From Tenuifilum thalassicum (GTDB lineage: Bacteria; Bacteroidota; Bacteroidia; Bacteroidales; Tenuifilaceae), in the NCBI RefSeq assembly GCF_013265555.1, contig NZ_CP041345.1, forward strand, positions 1 through 64,000: a DNA stretch of 64,000 bases, in the 5' to 3' direction. Positions 46,441 through 55,520 of this stretch are shown here, piece after piece. A program made the position numbers and the translations under genes. Below the pieces are notes generated by a model that was not told the origin of the DNA, made no database searches, and was given only the letters and a program-made list of their open reading frames with translations. Every line of letters begins with the position of its first letter. Positions within the stretch are counted from its first letter, which is position 1.

Positions 46441-48276
46441 TTATTCAACAGTTACCGATTTGGCTAGGTTTCTTGGTTGGTCCACATCGCAACCTCTTAG
46501 AACAGCAATATGGTAGGCTAATAGCTGAAGGGGAACAACACTAAGAAGCGACCCTACCACTTCACCAGCCTCGGGTATTTCAATGGTATAATCGGCCATT
46601 TCTTTAATAGTGGTATCACCTTCGGTTACAATTGCTATTACAACCCCCTTGCGAGCTTTTACCTCCTGAACATTACTTACAATTTTTTCGTAGCTGCTAT
46701 CCTTTGTGGCAATAACTACCACAGGCATGGTATCGTCAATTAGCGCAATTGGGCCATGCTTCATTTCAGCAGCAGGATACCCTTCGGCATGAATGTATGA
46801 TATTTCCTTTAGTTTAAGGGCTCCTTCAAGAGCAACGGGGAAGTAGTAACCTCTACCAAGGTATAAAAAGTTTCTAGCATCCTTAAAACGCTCAGAAATC
46901 TCTTTTACTATAGTTTCACTTAACAGGATTTTTTCAATTTTATCGGGAACCAGGTTGAGCTCATTAATTAGCTCCTCGTACTTTTCTTGTGTAAGGGTAC
47001 CCTTCTTTTTGCCAAGAAGGATGGCCATCATTACAAGTACGGTTACCTGTGCGGTAAAAGCTTTAGTAGAAGCTACACCAATTTCTGGACCAGCATGGGT
47101 ATAAACACCTCCGTCGGTTTCGCGAGGGATGCTTGAACCCACAACATTACAGATACCCAAAACAAGAGCACCAGCCTCTTTTGCTAATCGAATAGCTGCC
47201 AGAGTATCGGCAGTTTCGCCACTTTGGCTAATGGCTATGACTATATCGTCCTTGTTAATAATAGGGTTTCTGTATCGGAACTCAGATGCGTACTCTACTT
47301 CAACAGGTATTCTTGCTAAGTCCTCAATAAGGTATTCTCCAACTAGTGCAGCATGCCACGACGTTCCACACCCAATTAGAATAATTCGTTTTGCCTCTAC
47401 TAACTTGGGTAATACGTTGTATAAACCCCCAAGATGTATGTCAAATGGGTTGGTTGAGACTCTTCCTCTAAATGTGTCATGAATACTCCTAGGTTGCTCA
47501 TATATTTCTTTAAGCATGAAATGCTCAAAACCACCCTTTTCAATAGATTCAATATCGAGGTCAAGCTGTTGGATATTTGGTTCAAGCGATTGGTTATAAA
47601 TGGTCTTAAGGGTCATCTGATTTCGTTGCAAAATGGCAACATCGTTATCGTTTAGGAATATTACGCTTTTGGTATACTCAATGATAGGCGTTGCATCTGA
47701 TGCAATAAAATATTCACCTTCACCAACACCGATTACTAATGGGCTTCCTTTCCTAGCCGCTATTAACGTGTCGGGATCATCACGATTAACAACAACAATT
47801 CCGTATGCACCAACAACTTTAGTAAGAGCAAGGCGAACTGCTATTTCGGCTGTAACGTTTCCTTTAAGGTAAATGTACTCAATAAGATTTGCTAGTACTT
47901 CTGTATCGGTTTCGGAGTAGAACTTATATCCTCGTTTCTCAAGTTTTGTACGAAGAAGCCCGTAATTTTCTATTATACCGTTATGAATGATTATGAATTT
48001 TTCATTCATTGATATATGTGGGTGTGCATTGGTATCGTTGGGTTCACCATGAGTAGCCCAGCGGGTATGTCCAATTCCTATTGTACCCTCAAGGGTTCGA
48101 TTTCCAATAAAGTTCTCAAGATCGCTTACTTTTCCCTTTTGTTTGGCAAGAAAAGGCTCCCCGTTAACAATGCAAATACCTGCAGAGTCGTATCCCCTGT
48201 ATTCAAGTCTTTTTAATCCATTAATAATAATGGGATAAGCCTGACGTGAACCAATATATCCTACAATTCCGCACAT
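46441..48276 (-). CDS. glmS: Glutamine--fructose-6-phosphate aminotransferase (isomerising)
   Basis: Makes glucosamine-6-phosphate, the first step toward peptidoglycan and lipopolysaccharide amino sugars. The 611-residue protein begins MCGIVGYIGSRQAY with the catalytic Cys2 of the glutaminase domain (HTRWATHGEPNDTNAHPH), followed by two SIS domains (GCGTSWHAALVGEY; ISQSGETADTLAAI; LGRGYYFPVALEGALKLKE) and ends with RNLAKSVTVE as GlmS does. Third in a minus-strand operon with the starch-synthase-like and DUF4270 genes, 1 base after DUF4270. Confidence 0.98.
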   Translation of the reverse strand: MCGIVGYIGSRQAYPIIINGLKRLEYRGYDSAGICIVNGEPFLAKQKGKVSDLENFIGNRTLEGTIGIGHTRWATHGEPNDTNAHPHISMNEKFIIIHNGIIENYGLLRTKLEKRGYKFYSETDTEVLANLIEYIYLKGNVTAEIAVRLALTKVVGAYGIVVVNRDDPDTLIAARKGSPLVIGVGEGEYFIASDATPIIEYTKSVIFLNDNDVAILQRNQMTLKTIYNQSLEPNIQQLDLDIESIEKGGFEHFMLKEIYEQPRSIHDTFRGRVSTNPFDIHLGGLYNVLPKLVEAKRIILIGCGTSWHAALVGEYLIEDLARIPVEVEYASEFRYRNPIINKDDIVIAISQSGETADTLAAIRLAKEAGALVLGICNVVGSSIPRETDGGVYTHAGPEIGVASTKAFTAQVTVLVMMAILLGKKKGTLTQEKYEELINELNLVPDKIEKILLSETIVKEISERFKDARNFLYLGRGYYFPVALEGALKLKEISYIHAEGYPAAEMKHGPIALIDDTMPVVVIATKDSSYEKIVSNVQEVKARKGVVIAIVTEGDTTIKEMADYTIEIPEAGEVVGSLLSVVPLQLLAYHIAVLRGCDVDQPRNLAKSVTVE

Positions 48277-48277
48277 C

Positions 48278-49579
48278 CTATTTCAGTTTTGAGTAAGTAA
48301 TAATAAGTTTTATGGGGGTGCTGCTATTACTGGTTTTTAGTAATCCATACTTAATGTTAGTACTTGAGTATGGAAATACGTATAATGAATTATCGCTATA
48401 TTCTCCTTTAAGCAACTTCTGGAAATGATATGTAATATCTACTTTGTAAGAATTTGTATGGTTTTGGTATGAGCCATTTGTATTTATACCGCTACTGCTT
48501 TGCTGATCTACAATAACTCCATTCCACTCATTGTTGTCTCGATAGTAGAAAAGGAGCTGGTTAATTAATGAGTCTGTGGCCGAAATTGAATTTTCGTTAC
48601 CAATTAATAGTTCTGCCCGATGAACTACCATTGGCATCGAATCTCTCCATTGTTCAAGATCTGGAAACTTGATTTTCCCATACACTCCACCAAAATTTTG
48701 AATATAAAATAAAGTATCTTCGGTTATGGTATCATTTAGGTGTTGTATTTTTTTAGCAGGATCGGCTTTGCTTGGATCGTGTAGATATTGGAAATACCAT
48801 CTGTTTAATGAAAAGATCTTACTGCTAGTAAAAGTAGAATCTTTACCATCAACCTCTTTGTTATAGTGATAGTATAATTTGAGGTACATGTTAGAATAAG
48901 AAATATTGTAAGTGACTCCCCCAAAACCCGCTACATCATCAACAGTAATGTAAAATCCTTTATACTTACTATAGAAAAGTTTTGAATCGGTTAGAGCTAA
49001 AGAGTCCATTAGCGATTGACCAAACGTTAAGGGAAGAGAAAGCTTAAGCTGTCCATTTCCATTTAGAGTGGTTGAAATAAGTGGAGTTGGGTTGTAAAGA
49101 TTATTATCGATTGGACTTAAAGCATTAGGGTATCCCCAAAGAATTGAAGTGTCAGTTATCTCGTGTATATGTAAATTTAGCTCAGTTGTAGTATCGCCAT
49201 AAAATCCAGAAGGTGTGAAATAGAAAAATATTGAATCGGCAGTAGCTGTTGAGCCTCCATAACCTTCGGTTGATTCTACAGGTAAGTATCGGCAAATAAT
49301 ACTTGCTTTTGTAGAACCAAATATTTCATTGTTTATATACCCAACTAACCCCGACGATGAGTTAAGTGTATTCAATGAGTCCTTAGTAAGGGTAGAAGCA
49401 CTTACCTTAAATGTTGAATCAACCCTTACTTGAAAAATATCATCATCGGGTAGCAAGTTATTACCAAGAAAACCTGGCTCGTTATAGCATGAAGTTAAGG
49501 AAGACGCTAGTATTAAAAACAAGAACCTGAAAGGCCAACTGAAATTATTTCTTACCCTTTGAAACTTTAGTGTTGTCAT
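48278..49579 (-). CDS. DUF4270 domain lipoprotein
   Basis: A 433-residue Bacteroidota-specific lipoprotein (lipobox near SLTSC, followed by NEPGFLGNNLLPDDD, the usual DUF4270 opening). The rest is beta-rich with many N, S and Y, no recognised enzyme motif. Function unknown. The ATG at 49579 lies 35 bases inside the upstream starch-synthase-like gene, so translation is probably coupled; I see no better start before the signal peptide. Confidence 0.87.
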   Translation of the reverse strand: MTTLKFQRVRNNFSWPFRFLFLILASSLTSCYNEPGFLGNNLLPDDDIFQVRVDSTFKVSASTLTKDSLNTLNSSSGLVGYINNEIFGSTKASIICRYLPVESTEGYGGSTATADSIFFYFTPSGFYGDTTTELNLHIHEITDTSILWGYPNALSPIDNNLYNPTPLISTTLNGNGQLKLSLPLTFGQSLMDSLALTDSKLFYSKYKGFYITVDDVAGFGGVTYNISYSNMYLKLYYHYNKEVDGKDSTFTSSKIFSLNRWYFQYLHDPSKADPAKKIQHLNDTITEDTLFYIQNFGGVYGKIKFPDLEQWRDSMPMVVHRAELLIGNENSISATDSLINQLLFYYRDNNEWNGVIVDQQSSSGINTNGSYQNHTNSYKVDITYHFQKLLKGEYSDNSLYVFPYSSTNIKYGLLKTSNSSTPIKLIITYSKLK

Positions 49580-50387
49580 TTAAAAACTGGTTATAAAATT
49601 CATCGTAAATATCTATATAATTTTCACTATTTTGATAGGGTAGTAAAGGTTTTTTAGCTGAATTTATATATTCCAACACGTAAGCATTTAAATTTTCGCT
49701 ACCAAGAATTATGCCGTCAGAGTAGTTTACTGCTAATTTTATAAGATTTTCGTAAGTAGGCTCTCGAAGAATTTCTACATCCTTTTTGCTGATGCCTTCC
49801 ATTAAAATCTTTTTCCTAACATTTTCATTCAGAGGTTCAGGAAATTCGTCGTTGTAGACTGAAAAAATAACCTTTGCATTTGCAAAAAGCGGGTCATCGG
49901 CATATGCCTTCTTAATTAATAGTGGAGCAAATGCGGTAAACCACCCATGACAGTGAATGATGTTTGGTGACCAGCGTAACTTTTTAACGGTTTCAATTAC
50001 CCCTTTACTAAAAAATATCGCACGCTCATCGTTATCGGCAAAGTATTTTCCATCCTCATCCGAAAGAACAAATTTTCTTTGAAAATAGTCCTCGTTGTCA
50101 ATAAAGTAAACCTGCATACGGGCACTTTGAATGGATGCCACCTTGATGATTAGAGGATGATCCATATCGTTAATGATAAGGTTCATTCCCGATAACCTTA
50201 TCACTTCGTGAAGCTGGTTTCGCCTTTCATTTACACACCCATAGCGGGGCATAAATGTTCTAATTTCTTTTCCTTTTTCTTGAATTCCTTGTGGTAAATT
50301 CCTGCTGATTGTAGATATTTCACTCTCAGGAAGATATGGAAAAATCTCTTGAGAGATGAAGAGTACCCTTGCTTTTTTTTCTGCCAT
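49545..50387 (-). CDS. Short starch/glycogen synthase-like (GT5 N-terminal) protein
   Basis: A 280-residue protein matching only the N-terminal Rossmann domain of GT5 glycogen synthases (RVLFISQEIFPYLPESEI, YGCVNERRNQLHEVI, PNIIHCHGWFTAFAPLL). The ADP-glucose-binding KxGGL motif near the N-terminus is replaced by SEISTISRNLP, and the whole C-terminal GT-B half is absent, so catalysis is doubtful. This short form with DUF4270 and glmS next to it and panC diverging is a gene order I recall from other Bacteroidota, so it is not a local truncation. Role unknown. Confidence 0.83.
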   Translation of the reverse strand: MAEKKARVLFISQEIFPYLPESEISTISRNLPQGIQEKGKEIRTFMPRYGCVNERRNQLHEVIRLSGMNLIINDMDHPLIIKVASIQSARMQVYFIDNEDYFQRKFVLSDEDGKYFADNDERAIFFSKGVIETVKKLRWSPNIIHCHGWFTAFAPLLIKKAYADDPLFANAKVIFSVYNDEFPEPLNENVRKKILMEGISKKDVEILREPTYENLIKLAVNYSDGIILGSENLNAYVLEYINSAKKPLLPYQNSENYIDIYDEFYNQFLNDNTKVSKGKK

Positions 50388-50654
50388 TTTTGGATTTTTT
50401 ATGTAACCAAAATAAATAATGGGTTACAAGTTGACCCGATTTTATAATGTAGCTACAAAGTTACAATTTTTTTTTGAATTTGCCTTGATTGTATTTTTCT
50501 GATATTCAACGTAAAAGCTTTAGCCTTTTATGCATTTGTAGTAAATTTGTATTAATATTTAACATTCGAAACTATTTGTGGGGCTTCTATTGTATATTTT
50601 ATTCAAATTTTTACAACCTTTGCAGTTCAGTTTTTATTGCGATATTCATTACTT

Positions 50655-51500
50655 ATGGTTCAAGTCTTTAGTAGAATAGATCAGCTTCGTGAACATTTGA
50701 AGACAGTTAGAAACGCTGGGAGAAGTTTAGGATTTGTCCCCACAATGGGAGCGTTACACGATGGGCACATCTCATTGGTTGAAAGGTGCGTAGCTGAAAA
50801 TGATTATACCATTGTAAGCATCTTTGTTAACCCTACCCAATTTAACGATAAGAATGATCTTAAGAACTACCCTCGAATGCCCGAAAAGGATTTAAAGATG
50901 CTTGAGGGTGCTGGAGCAAATGCAGTTTTTATGCCCGATGAGAGCGAAATTTACCCAGAACCCGATAATCGAGTATTTGATTTTGGTATGCTCGATAAGG
51001 TTATGGAAGGAAAATTTCGGCCAGGGCACTTTAACGGCGTAGCACAAGTGGTAAGCAAGCTATTTGATATAGTTGAACCACATAAGGCTTATTTTGGTCA
51101 AAAAGATTACCAGCAGCTGGCTATAATACGCGAAATGGTAAAGCAGCTGGGTTATAAAATTGAGATAGTTGGTTGTCCCATTGTTCGAGAAGCCGATGGG
51201 CTTGCCATGAGTAGCCGTAATTTACTATTGTCTCCCGAACATAGAAAAAGCGCTCCATTAATCTATAAAACTCTTCAAGAAGCGCGTAACAAAATGGATG
51301 AATTATCCGTTAAACAAATGATAGACTGGGTTGAAAATCAAATTAATGCCGATCCGAATTTAAAGATTGAGTACTTTGAGCTGGTTGACACCAACACCTT
51401 ATTACCAGTTGACAGTTGGAACCACTCGGGTGGAATTATTGGATGTATAGCTGTTTGGGCGGGAAGTATTCGACTTATTGATAATTTAATCTTCAAATAG
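50655..51500 (+). CDS. panC: Pantoate--beta-alanine ligase
   Basis: ATP-dependent last step of pantothenate synthesis, joining pantoate and beta-alanine. The 281-residue protein has FVPTMGALHDGHISLVE (with the HxGH nucleotide motif), SIFVNPTQFND, GKFRPGHFNGVAQVVSKLF, YFGQKDYQQL and READGLAMSSRN. I use the ATG at 50655; an upstream TTG at 50637 is in frame but adds a non-conserved sequence. It is followed by panD 15 bases on, which supplies its beta-alanine substrate. Confidence 0.97.
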   Translation: MVQVFSRIDQLREHLKTVRNAGRSLGFVPTMGALHDGHISLVERCVAENDYTIVSIFVNPTQFNDKNDLKNYPRMPEKDLKMLEGAGANAVFMPDESEIYPEPDNRVFDFGMLDKVMEGKFRPGHFNGVAQVVSKLFDIVEPHKAYFGQKDYQQLAIIREMVKQLGYKIEIVGCPIVREADGLAMSSRNLLLSPEHRKSAPLIYKTLQEARNKMDELSVKQMIDWVENQINADPNLKIEYFELVDTNTLLPVDSWNHSGGIIGCIAVWAGSIRLIDNLIFK

Positions 51501-51515
51501 TAACTTTTTTAAGCC

Positions 51516-51866
51516 ATGATGATAGAGGTTTGCAAATCGAAAATCCATAGGGCAACAATAACTGAAGCCAACTTGAACTATATTGGTAGTATCACCATTG
51601 ACGAGGACCTAATGGATGCTGCAAACTTAATTGAGAATGAAAAGGTTCAGGTAGTTAATATTAGTAATGGCGAACGCTTGGAAACCTACGTTATTAAAGG
51701 CGAACGAGGTTCTGGGCAGATTTGCCTTAATGGACCTGCTGCTCGTAAGTGCGTTGTTGGTGATGTGGTTATTATTATATCATATGCCATGATGGATTTT
51801 GAGGAAGCCAAAAAATTCAAACCAACTGTTATTTTCCCCGATACAGCAACTAATAAGCTTGTTTGA
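51516..51866 (+). CDS. panD: Aspartate 1-decarboxylase
   Basis: Makes beta-alanine from aspartate for pantothenate synthesis, using a pyruvoyl group formed by self-cleavage. The 116-residue proenzyme has the cleavage site Gly24-Ser25 within NYIGSITID and the conserved [17 protein letters not shown] and [21 protein letters not shown]. Co-transcribed with panC. Confidence 0.97.
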   Translation: MMIEVCKSKIHRATITEANLNYIGSITIDEDLMDAANLIENEKVQVVNISNGERLETYVIKGERGSGQICLNGPAARKCVVGDVVIIISYAMMDFEEAKKFKPTVIFPDTATNKLV

Positions 51867-51882
51867 TTAATTTAATATTACA

Positions 51883-52899
51883 TTGAAAAAGTTTTTTAAG
51901 TCCAAATTTTTTAACTTTTTAGTTTTCTTTATTCTTGCTCTTGTATTGCTTTACTACGCTTTTCGGAGCGTTGACTTTAAGCATATTGCTCAAGGATTCA
52001 GAGAGGTTAACTACCTCTGGATATGCGCATCGCTTCTACTCGGTTTAACCGCTCATTTAACTAGAGCTATTCGCTGGGGTTATTTAATGGAACCTTTGGG
52101 TCAAAAACCTAGTTTTGGAAAATTACTTAGCGCCGTTTTTGTTGGGTACATTGCTAACCTTGCACTACCTCGTTTTGGCGAGGTGGCAAAATGTGGTAGT
52201 GTTTCAAAGGTAAGCAATCTAAGATTCGATTCACTTGTTGGAACTGTTGTTGTTGAACGTACAGCCGATGCGGCAATGCTGCTGCTTTCAACTCTTATCG
52301 TTATTCTTATTCAACTCGATACTTTTGGCCAATACATTTACAGGAAGATTGTTCAACCCATACATGAACGAGCTTTACAAGTAGAAGGTTACAAGGTGGT
52401 TATTATCCTTATAATGATAGCAGCATTTCTTTTTCTTGTCCGATTCTTCTTGAAAACAAATATACTTGGCGATAAGGTAAATGGTAAAATAAAAGGAGTA
52501 GTAAATGGGCTTGTTGAGGGTTTAAAAAGCATATACACAACACCGAAACTCTTTTCTTTTATTCTGCTTTCCTTTTTAATGTGGCTGCTCTATTGGGCTA
52601 TGACATGGGCGCTTCTTAAATCGGTGCCAATAACCTCGGGTTTAAGCTCTTGGGATGCCTTATTTATCATGGTAATTGGATCATACGGAATGACCGTACC
52701 TGTTCAGGGTGGATTTGGTGCTTACCATATTATTACCGCATCGGCTTTGGGGTTATTTGGCTTAGAATACGAAAATGGGTTAATCTTTTCAATTGTTTCG
52801 CATGAGTCTCAAACCATAATGCTTATAATTGGAGGGATTGTGGCTTTGGTTTACTTGTATGTGGTTCAGCAGGAGCAAGATAGGCTTAGGTCAATTTAA
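51883..52899 (+). CDS. Lysylphosphatidylglycerol synthase transmembrane-domain family protein
   Basis: A 338-residue integral membrane protein with about eight helices, of the flippase-like LPG_synthase_TM family. Typical features are LTRAIRWGYLMEPLGQKP, FVGYIANLALPRFGEVAKC, VERTADAAMLL and MTVPVQGGFGAYHIITASAL. There is no aminoacyl-transferase domain, so it is a stand-alone membrane part with an unknown lipid substrate. The start must be TTG at 51883; no in-frame ATG lies upstream. Third gene after panC and panD (16-base gap). Confidence 0.85.
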   Translation: MKKFFKSKFFNFLVFFILALVLLYYAFRSVDFKHIAQGFREVNYLWICASLLLGLTAHLTRAIRWGYLMEPLGQKPSFGKLLSAVFVGYIANLALPRFGEVAKCGSVSKVSNLRFDSLVGTVVVERTADAAMLLLSTLIVILIQLDTFGQYIYRKIVQPIHERALQVEGYKVVIILIMIAAFLFLVRFFLKTNILGDKVNGKIKGVVNGLVEGLKSIYTTPKLFSFILLSFLMWLLYWAMTWALLKSVPITSGLSSWDALFIMVIGSYGMTVPVQGGFGAYHIITASALGLFGLEYENGLIFSIVSHESQTIMLIIGGIVALVYLYVVQQEQDRLRSI

Positions 52900-52910
52900 T
52901 GCTGAACAAA

Positions 52911-52942
52911 TTTGTGTTGTCACTGTTAAAACGTTACATTTG
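52911..52942 (+). promoter_or_regulatory. Bacteroidota-type promoter of metK
   Basis: TTTG at 52911-52914, exactly 20 bases, then TACATTTG at 52935-52942, a perfect -33/-7 pair. Transcription would begin about 10 bases before the SAM-II aptamer. Confidence 0.78.
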
Positions 52943-52951
52943 TGAGCTGAA

Positions 52952-53002
52952 TGTGGAAAGATTTGGCTGATTGCAACCACACAAATAAATGCTAAAACAG
53001 CG
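52952..53002 (+). promoter_or_regulatory. SAM-II riboswitch controlling metK
   Basis: A 51-base SAM-II aptamer in the leader of metK. The P1 stem is TGTGG (52952-52956) with CCACA (52977-52981), closing a loop with GATTTGGCTGATTGCAA. The downstream strand AAATAAATGCTAAAACAGC supplies the invariant GCTAAAA, and CAGC (52998-53001) pairs with the loop GCTG (52966-52969) to form the pseudoknot. These match the SAM-II consensus known from Alphaproteobacteria and Bacteroidetes. SAM binding is expected to lower expression of metK, which makes SAM. About 65 bases separate it from the ATG. Confidence 0.92.
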
Positions 53003-53066
53003 ATTATTTCAGCAATCGTTCAAACCTTCCCCATAGAGTTTTGTTAAATCATTAAAGTTTTTAACT

Positions 53067-54335
53067 ATGGGATATCTATTTACATCGGAAAGCGTATCGG
53101 AGGGACATCCCGATAAGATTGCCGATCAAATTTCAGATGCATTACTTGACGAGTTTCTACGCCGCGATCCGGACTCGAAAGTGGCATGCGAAACATTAGT
53201 TACTACCGGTTTAGTTGTAATGAGCGGTGAGGTTAAAACCAAAGCTTATGTCGATGTTCAGGAAGTTGCCCGTCGTGTAATTCGCCGAATAGGTTATACT
53301 AAGCATGAGCTACGTTTCGATGCTGAATCGTGTGGGGTTATCTCTACCATACACGAGCAATCGCCCGATATAAATCGAGGTGTAGAACGTGGTGATGAGC
53401 TAAATCAGGGTGCTGGCGACCAGGGTATGATGTTTGGCTACGCATGCAACGAGACCGACGATTATATGCCCTTGGCTCTTGTTTTATCGCATGTGTTACT
53501 AATGGAGCTGGCTAAAATTCGTAGGGAGGGTAAGGAAATGACCTACCTTCGCCCCGATTCCAAATCGCAGGTTACCATTGAGTACGACGATAATAATCAA
53601 CCTGTAAGGGTTCATACCATTGTGGTTTCAACTCAGCACGACGAGTTCGATTCCGACGATGAGCGCATGCTTAAAAAGATTAAGGAGGATGTTAGGAATA
53701 TCTTAATACCAAGAGCGAAAGCTCGTTTCCCAGAGCGTGTTCAAAAACTATTTACAGACGACTATATCCTGCATGTTAACCCAACAGGAAAATTTGTAAT
53801 AGGTGGACCGCATGGCGATACCGGTTTAACTGGTCGTAAAATTATTGTCGACACCTATGGTGGTAAGGGAGCCCACGGCGGTGGTGCTTTTTCGGGCAAG
53901 GATTCAAGTAAGGTTGACCGCTCTGCAGCTTACGCTGCACGCCATATTGCCAAAAATATGGTTGCAGCTGGCATTGCCGATGAGGTTCTTATTCAGGTTG
54001 CCTATGCAATTGGAGTGGCCGAGCCTGTTGGCCTTTACGTGAATACCTATGGTACTTCGCATGTAAATCTTTCCGATGGTGAGATAGCTCAAAAAATCAG
54101 TATGATTTTCGATATGCGACCCGGCGCCATTGTTAAGCGTTTAGGTTTGAAGAATCCTATCTTTGAGGAAACAGCCGCTTATGGTCATTTTGGTCGCGAC
54201 TACTACAAGCGCGAGGTTAAGTTTATCCTAAATGGCAATTGTGAGGCTGAGAAAATTGTTAAAAAAGAGGTTGAGTTCTTTACCTGGGAAAAGCTCGACT
54301 ATGTTGATATCCTGAAAAAAGAGTTCAACTTATAA
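53067..54335 (+). CDS. metK: S-adenosylmethionine synthetase
   Basis: Makes SAM from methionine and ATP. The 422-residue protein has the N-terminal [31 protein letters not shown] with the methionine-site signature, [20 protein letters not shown] and [18 protein letters not shown], with all typical phosphate- and metal-binding residues. A SAM-II riboswitch in its leader provides feedback control by its own product. Monocistronic with a strong terminator. Confidence 0.98.
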   Translation: MGYLFTSESVSEGHPDKIADQISDALLDEFLRRDPDSKVACETLVTTGLVVMSGEVKTKAYVDVQEVARRVIRRIGYTKHELRFDAESCGVISTIHEQSPDINRGVERGDELNQGAGDQGMMFGYACNETDDYMPLALVLSHVLLMELAKIRREGKEMTYLRPDSKSQVTIEYDDNNQPVRVHTIVVSTQHDEFDSDDERMLKKIKEDVRNILIPRAKARFPERVQKLFTDDYILHVNPTGKFVIGGPHGDTGLTGRKIIVDTYGGKGAHGGGAFSGKDSSKVDRSAAYAARHIAKNMVAAGIADEVLIQVAYAIGVAEPVGLYVNTYGTSHVNLSDGEIAQKISMIFDMRPGAIVKRLGLKNPIFEETAAYGHFGRDYYKREVKFILNGNCEAEKIVKKEVEFFTWEKLDYVDILKKEFNL

Positions 54336-54356
54336 TACTTTTGATTTACTTTTAAG

Positions 54357-54390
54357 CTGCCTTACTGCAAATGATAGTGAGGCAGTTTTT
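54357..54390 (+). terminator. Rho-independent terminator after metK
   Basis: CTGCCTTAC / GTGAGGCAG stem (one G-T pair) with an 11-base loop and a T run. Confidence 0.88.
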
Positions 54391-54448
54391 TTATCACCTA
54401 AAGGGATAAAAAAGATTTTTCTTTTACTTTTACAAAAAATTATCTGTT

Positions 54449-55282
54449 ATGATTGGATTTATCACCTGGAACATCGATCCTGAAATTTTTAGGTTAGGAC
54501 CATTATCAATAAGATATTATGGGTTGATGTGGGCATTAGCCTTTTATGTGGGATACATCATTTTTAGTAGATTTCTTAAAAAGGAAAAATTACCACAGGA
54601 ATTTCTCGATTCGCTTACCATGTATATGATTGTGGGCACGGTGATAGGTGCCCGATTGGGTCATTGCCTTTTCTACGAGCCCCAATACTATTTGAGCAAC
54701 CCCTTGGAGATACTTAAAATATGGCATGGTGGGCTTGCAAGTCATGGTGCAGCAATTGGTATTCTAATATCGCTTTACCTTTTTGCTCGGAAGCAAAATG
54801 TCCCAATGGTTTACGTTTTAGATAGGGTGGTAATAACCGTTGCAATTGGCGGGGCTTTTATCCGATTAGGAAATCTGATGAACTCTGAGATTTATGGTGT
54901 TGAAACCACTCTACCTTGGGGGTTCATTTTTGAGCGCAATGGTGAGATTCTGCCTAAACATCCAACTCAGCTTTACGAGGCTTTATCGTATGCTATCATT
55001 TTCTTTATCCTTTATCGAATCTACAGAAAAGCCGATGGAAAGCTTCGCGATGGTTTTGTATTCGGAATCTTCCTGATACTTCTTTTTGGTGCTCGTTTCC
55101 TTATTGAGTACGTTAAAGAACCTCAGGTTGAGTTTGAGAAAACAATGATGCTTAACATGGGACAATGGCTTAGCATTCCATTTATACTGGCTGGTATCGG
55201 TTTTATAGTTTACTCCTATCTTAAACCAAATATTTATATTCCCTCGGAAGTTAAACCAGTTAAGAATCAGGCCAAAAAGTAA
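54449..55282 (+). CDS. lgt: Prolipoprotein diacylglyceryl transferase
   Basis: Inner-membrane enzyme moving diacylglycerol from phosphatidylglycerol to the lipobox Cys of prolipoproteins, the first step of lipoprotein maturation. The 277-residue protein has about seven helices and conserved YGLMWALAF, GARLGHCLFYEP, IWHGGLASHGAAIG, the Lgt signature GGAFIRLGNLMNSEIYG, and HPTQLYEAL. The many predicted lipoproteins in this window are its likely substrates. Confidence 0.96.
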   Translation: MIGFITWNIDPEIFRLGPLSIRYYGLMWALAFYVGYIIFSRFLKKEKLPQEFLDSLTMYMIVGTVIGARLGHCLFYEPQYYLSNPLEILKIWHGGLASHGAAIGILISLYLFARKQNVPMVYVLDRVVITVAIGGAFIRLGNLMNSEIYGVETTLPWGFIFERNGEILPKHPTQLYEALSYAIIFFILYRIYRKADGKLRDGFVFGIFLILLFGARFLIEYVKEPQVEFEKTMMLNMGQWLSIPFILAGIGFIVYSYLKPNIYIPSEVKPVKNQAKK

Positions 55283-55373
55283 AGGGTTGAGGTTGTGTAC
55301 TATTTTTGAACATAATTTAGAAAAAACACTTTATGTTGATTTGAAAATACAAAGCAAATAAGGATATAGGGAG

Positions 55374-55392
55374 ATGGTCTTTTTTAGACCAT
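55374..55392 (+). terminator. Probable terminator after lgt
   Basis: ATGGTCT / AGACCAT stem with a five-T loop followed by a T-rich stretch, about 90 bases after the lgt stop. Confidence 0.6.
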
Positions 55393-55446
55393 TTTCTTTT
55401 TCTGACAGCTTTGAAATAATAATTAAAGTTATTAGTAGTTTTTTTG

Positions 55447-55474
55447 ATACATAAAACAAATAGGGATTATGTAT
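55447..55474. promoter_or_regulatory. Inverted repeat upstream of the metal ABC operon (candidate operator)
   Basis: ATACATAA (55447-55454) and TTATGTAT (55467-55474) form a perfect 8-base inverted repeat with a 12-base spacer, 46 bases before the binding-protein gene. A metal-responsive repressor (Zur, MntR or DtxR-like) is a natural candidate, but the sequence does not match a site I can name. Confidence 0.4.
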
Positions 55475-55520
55475 GTTTTCCTGTTCGTTTTTTCTAACTT
55501 TATCAAAATAATTTAAAACT

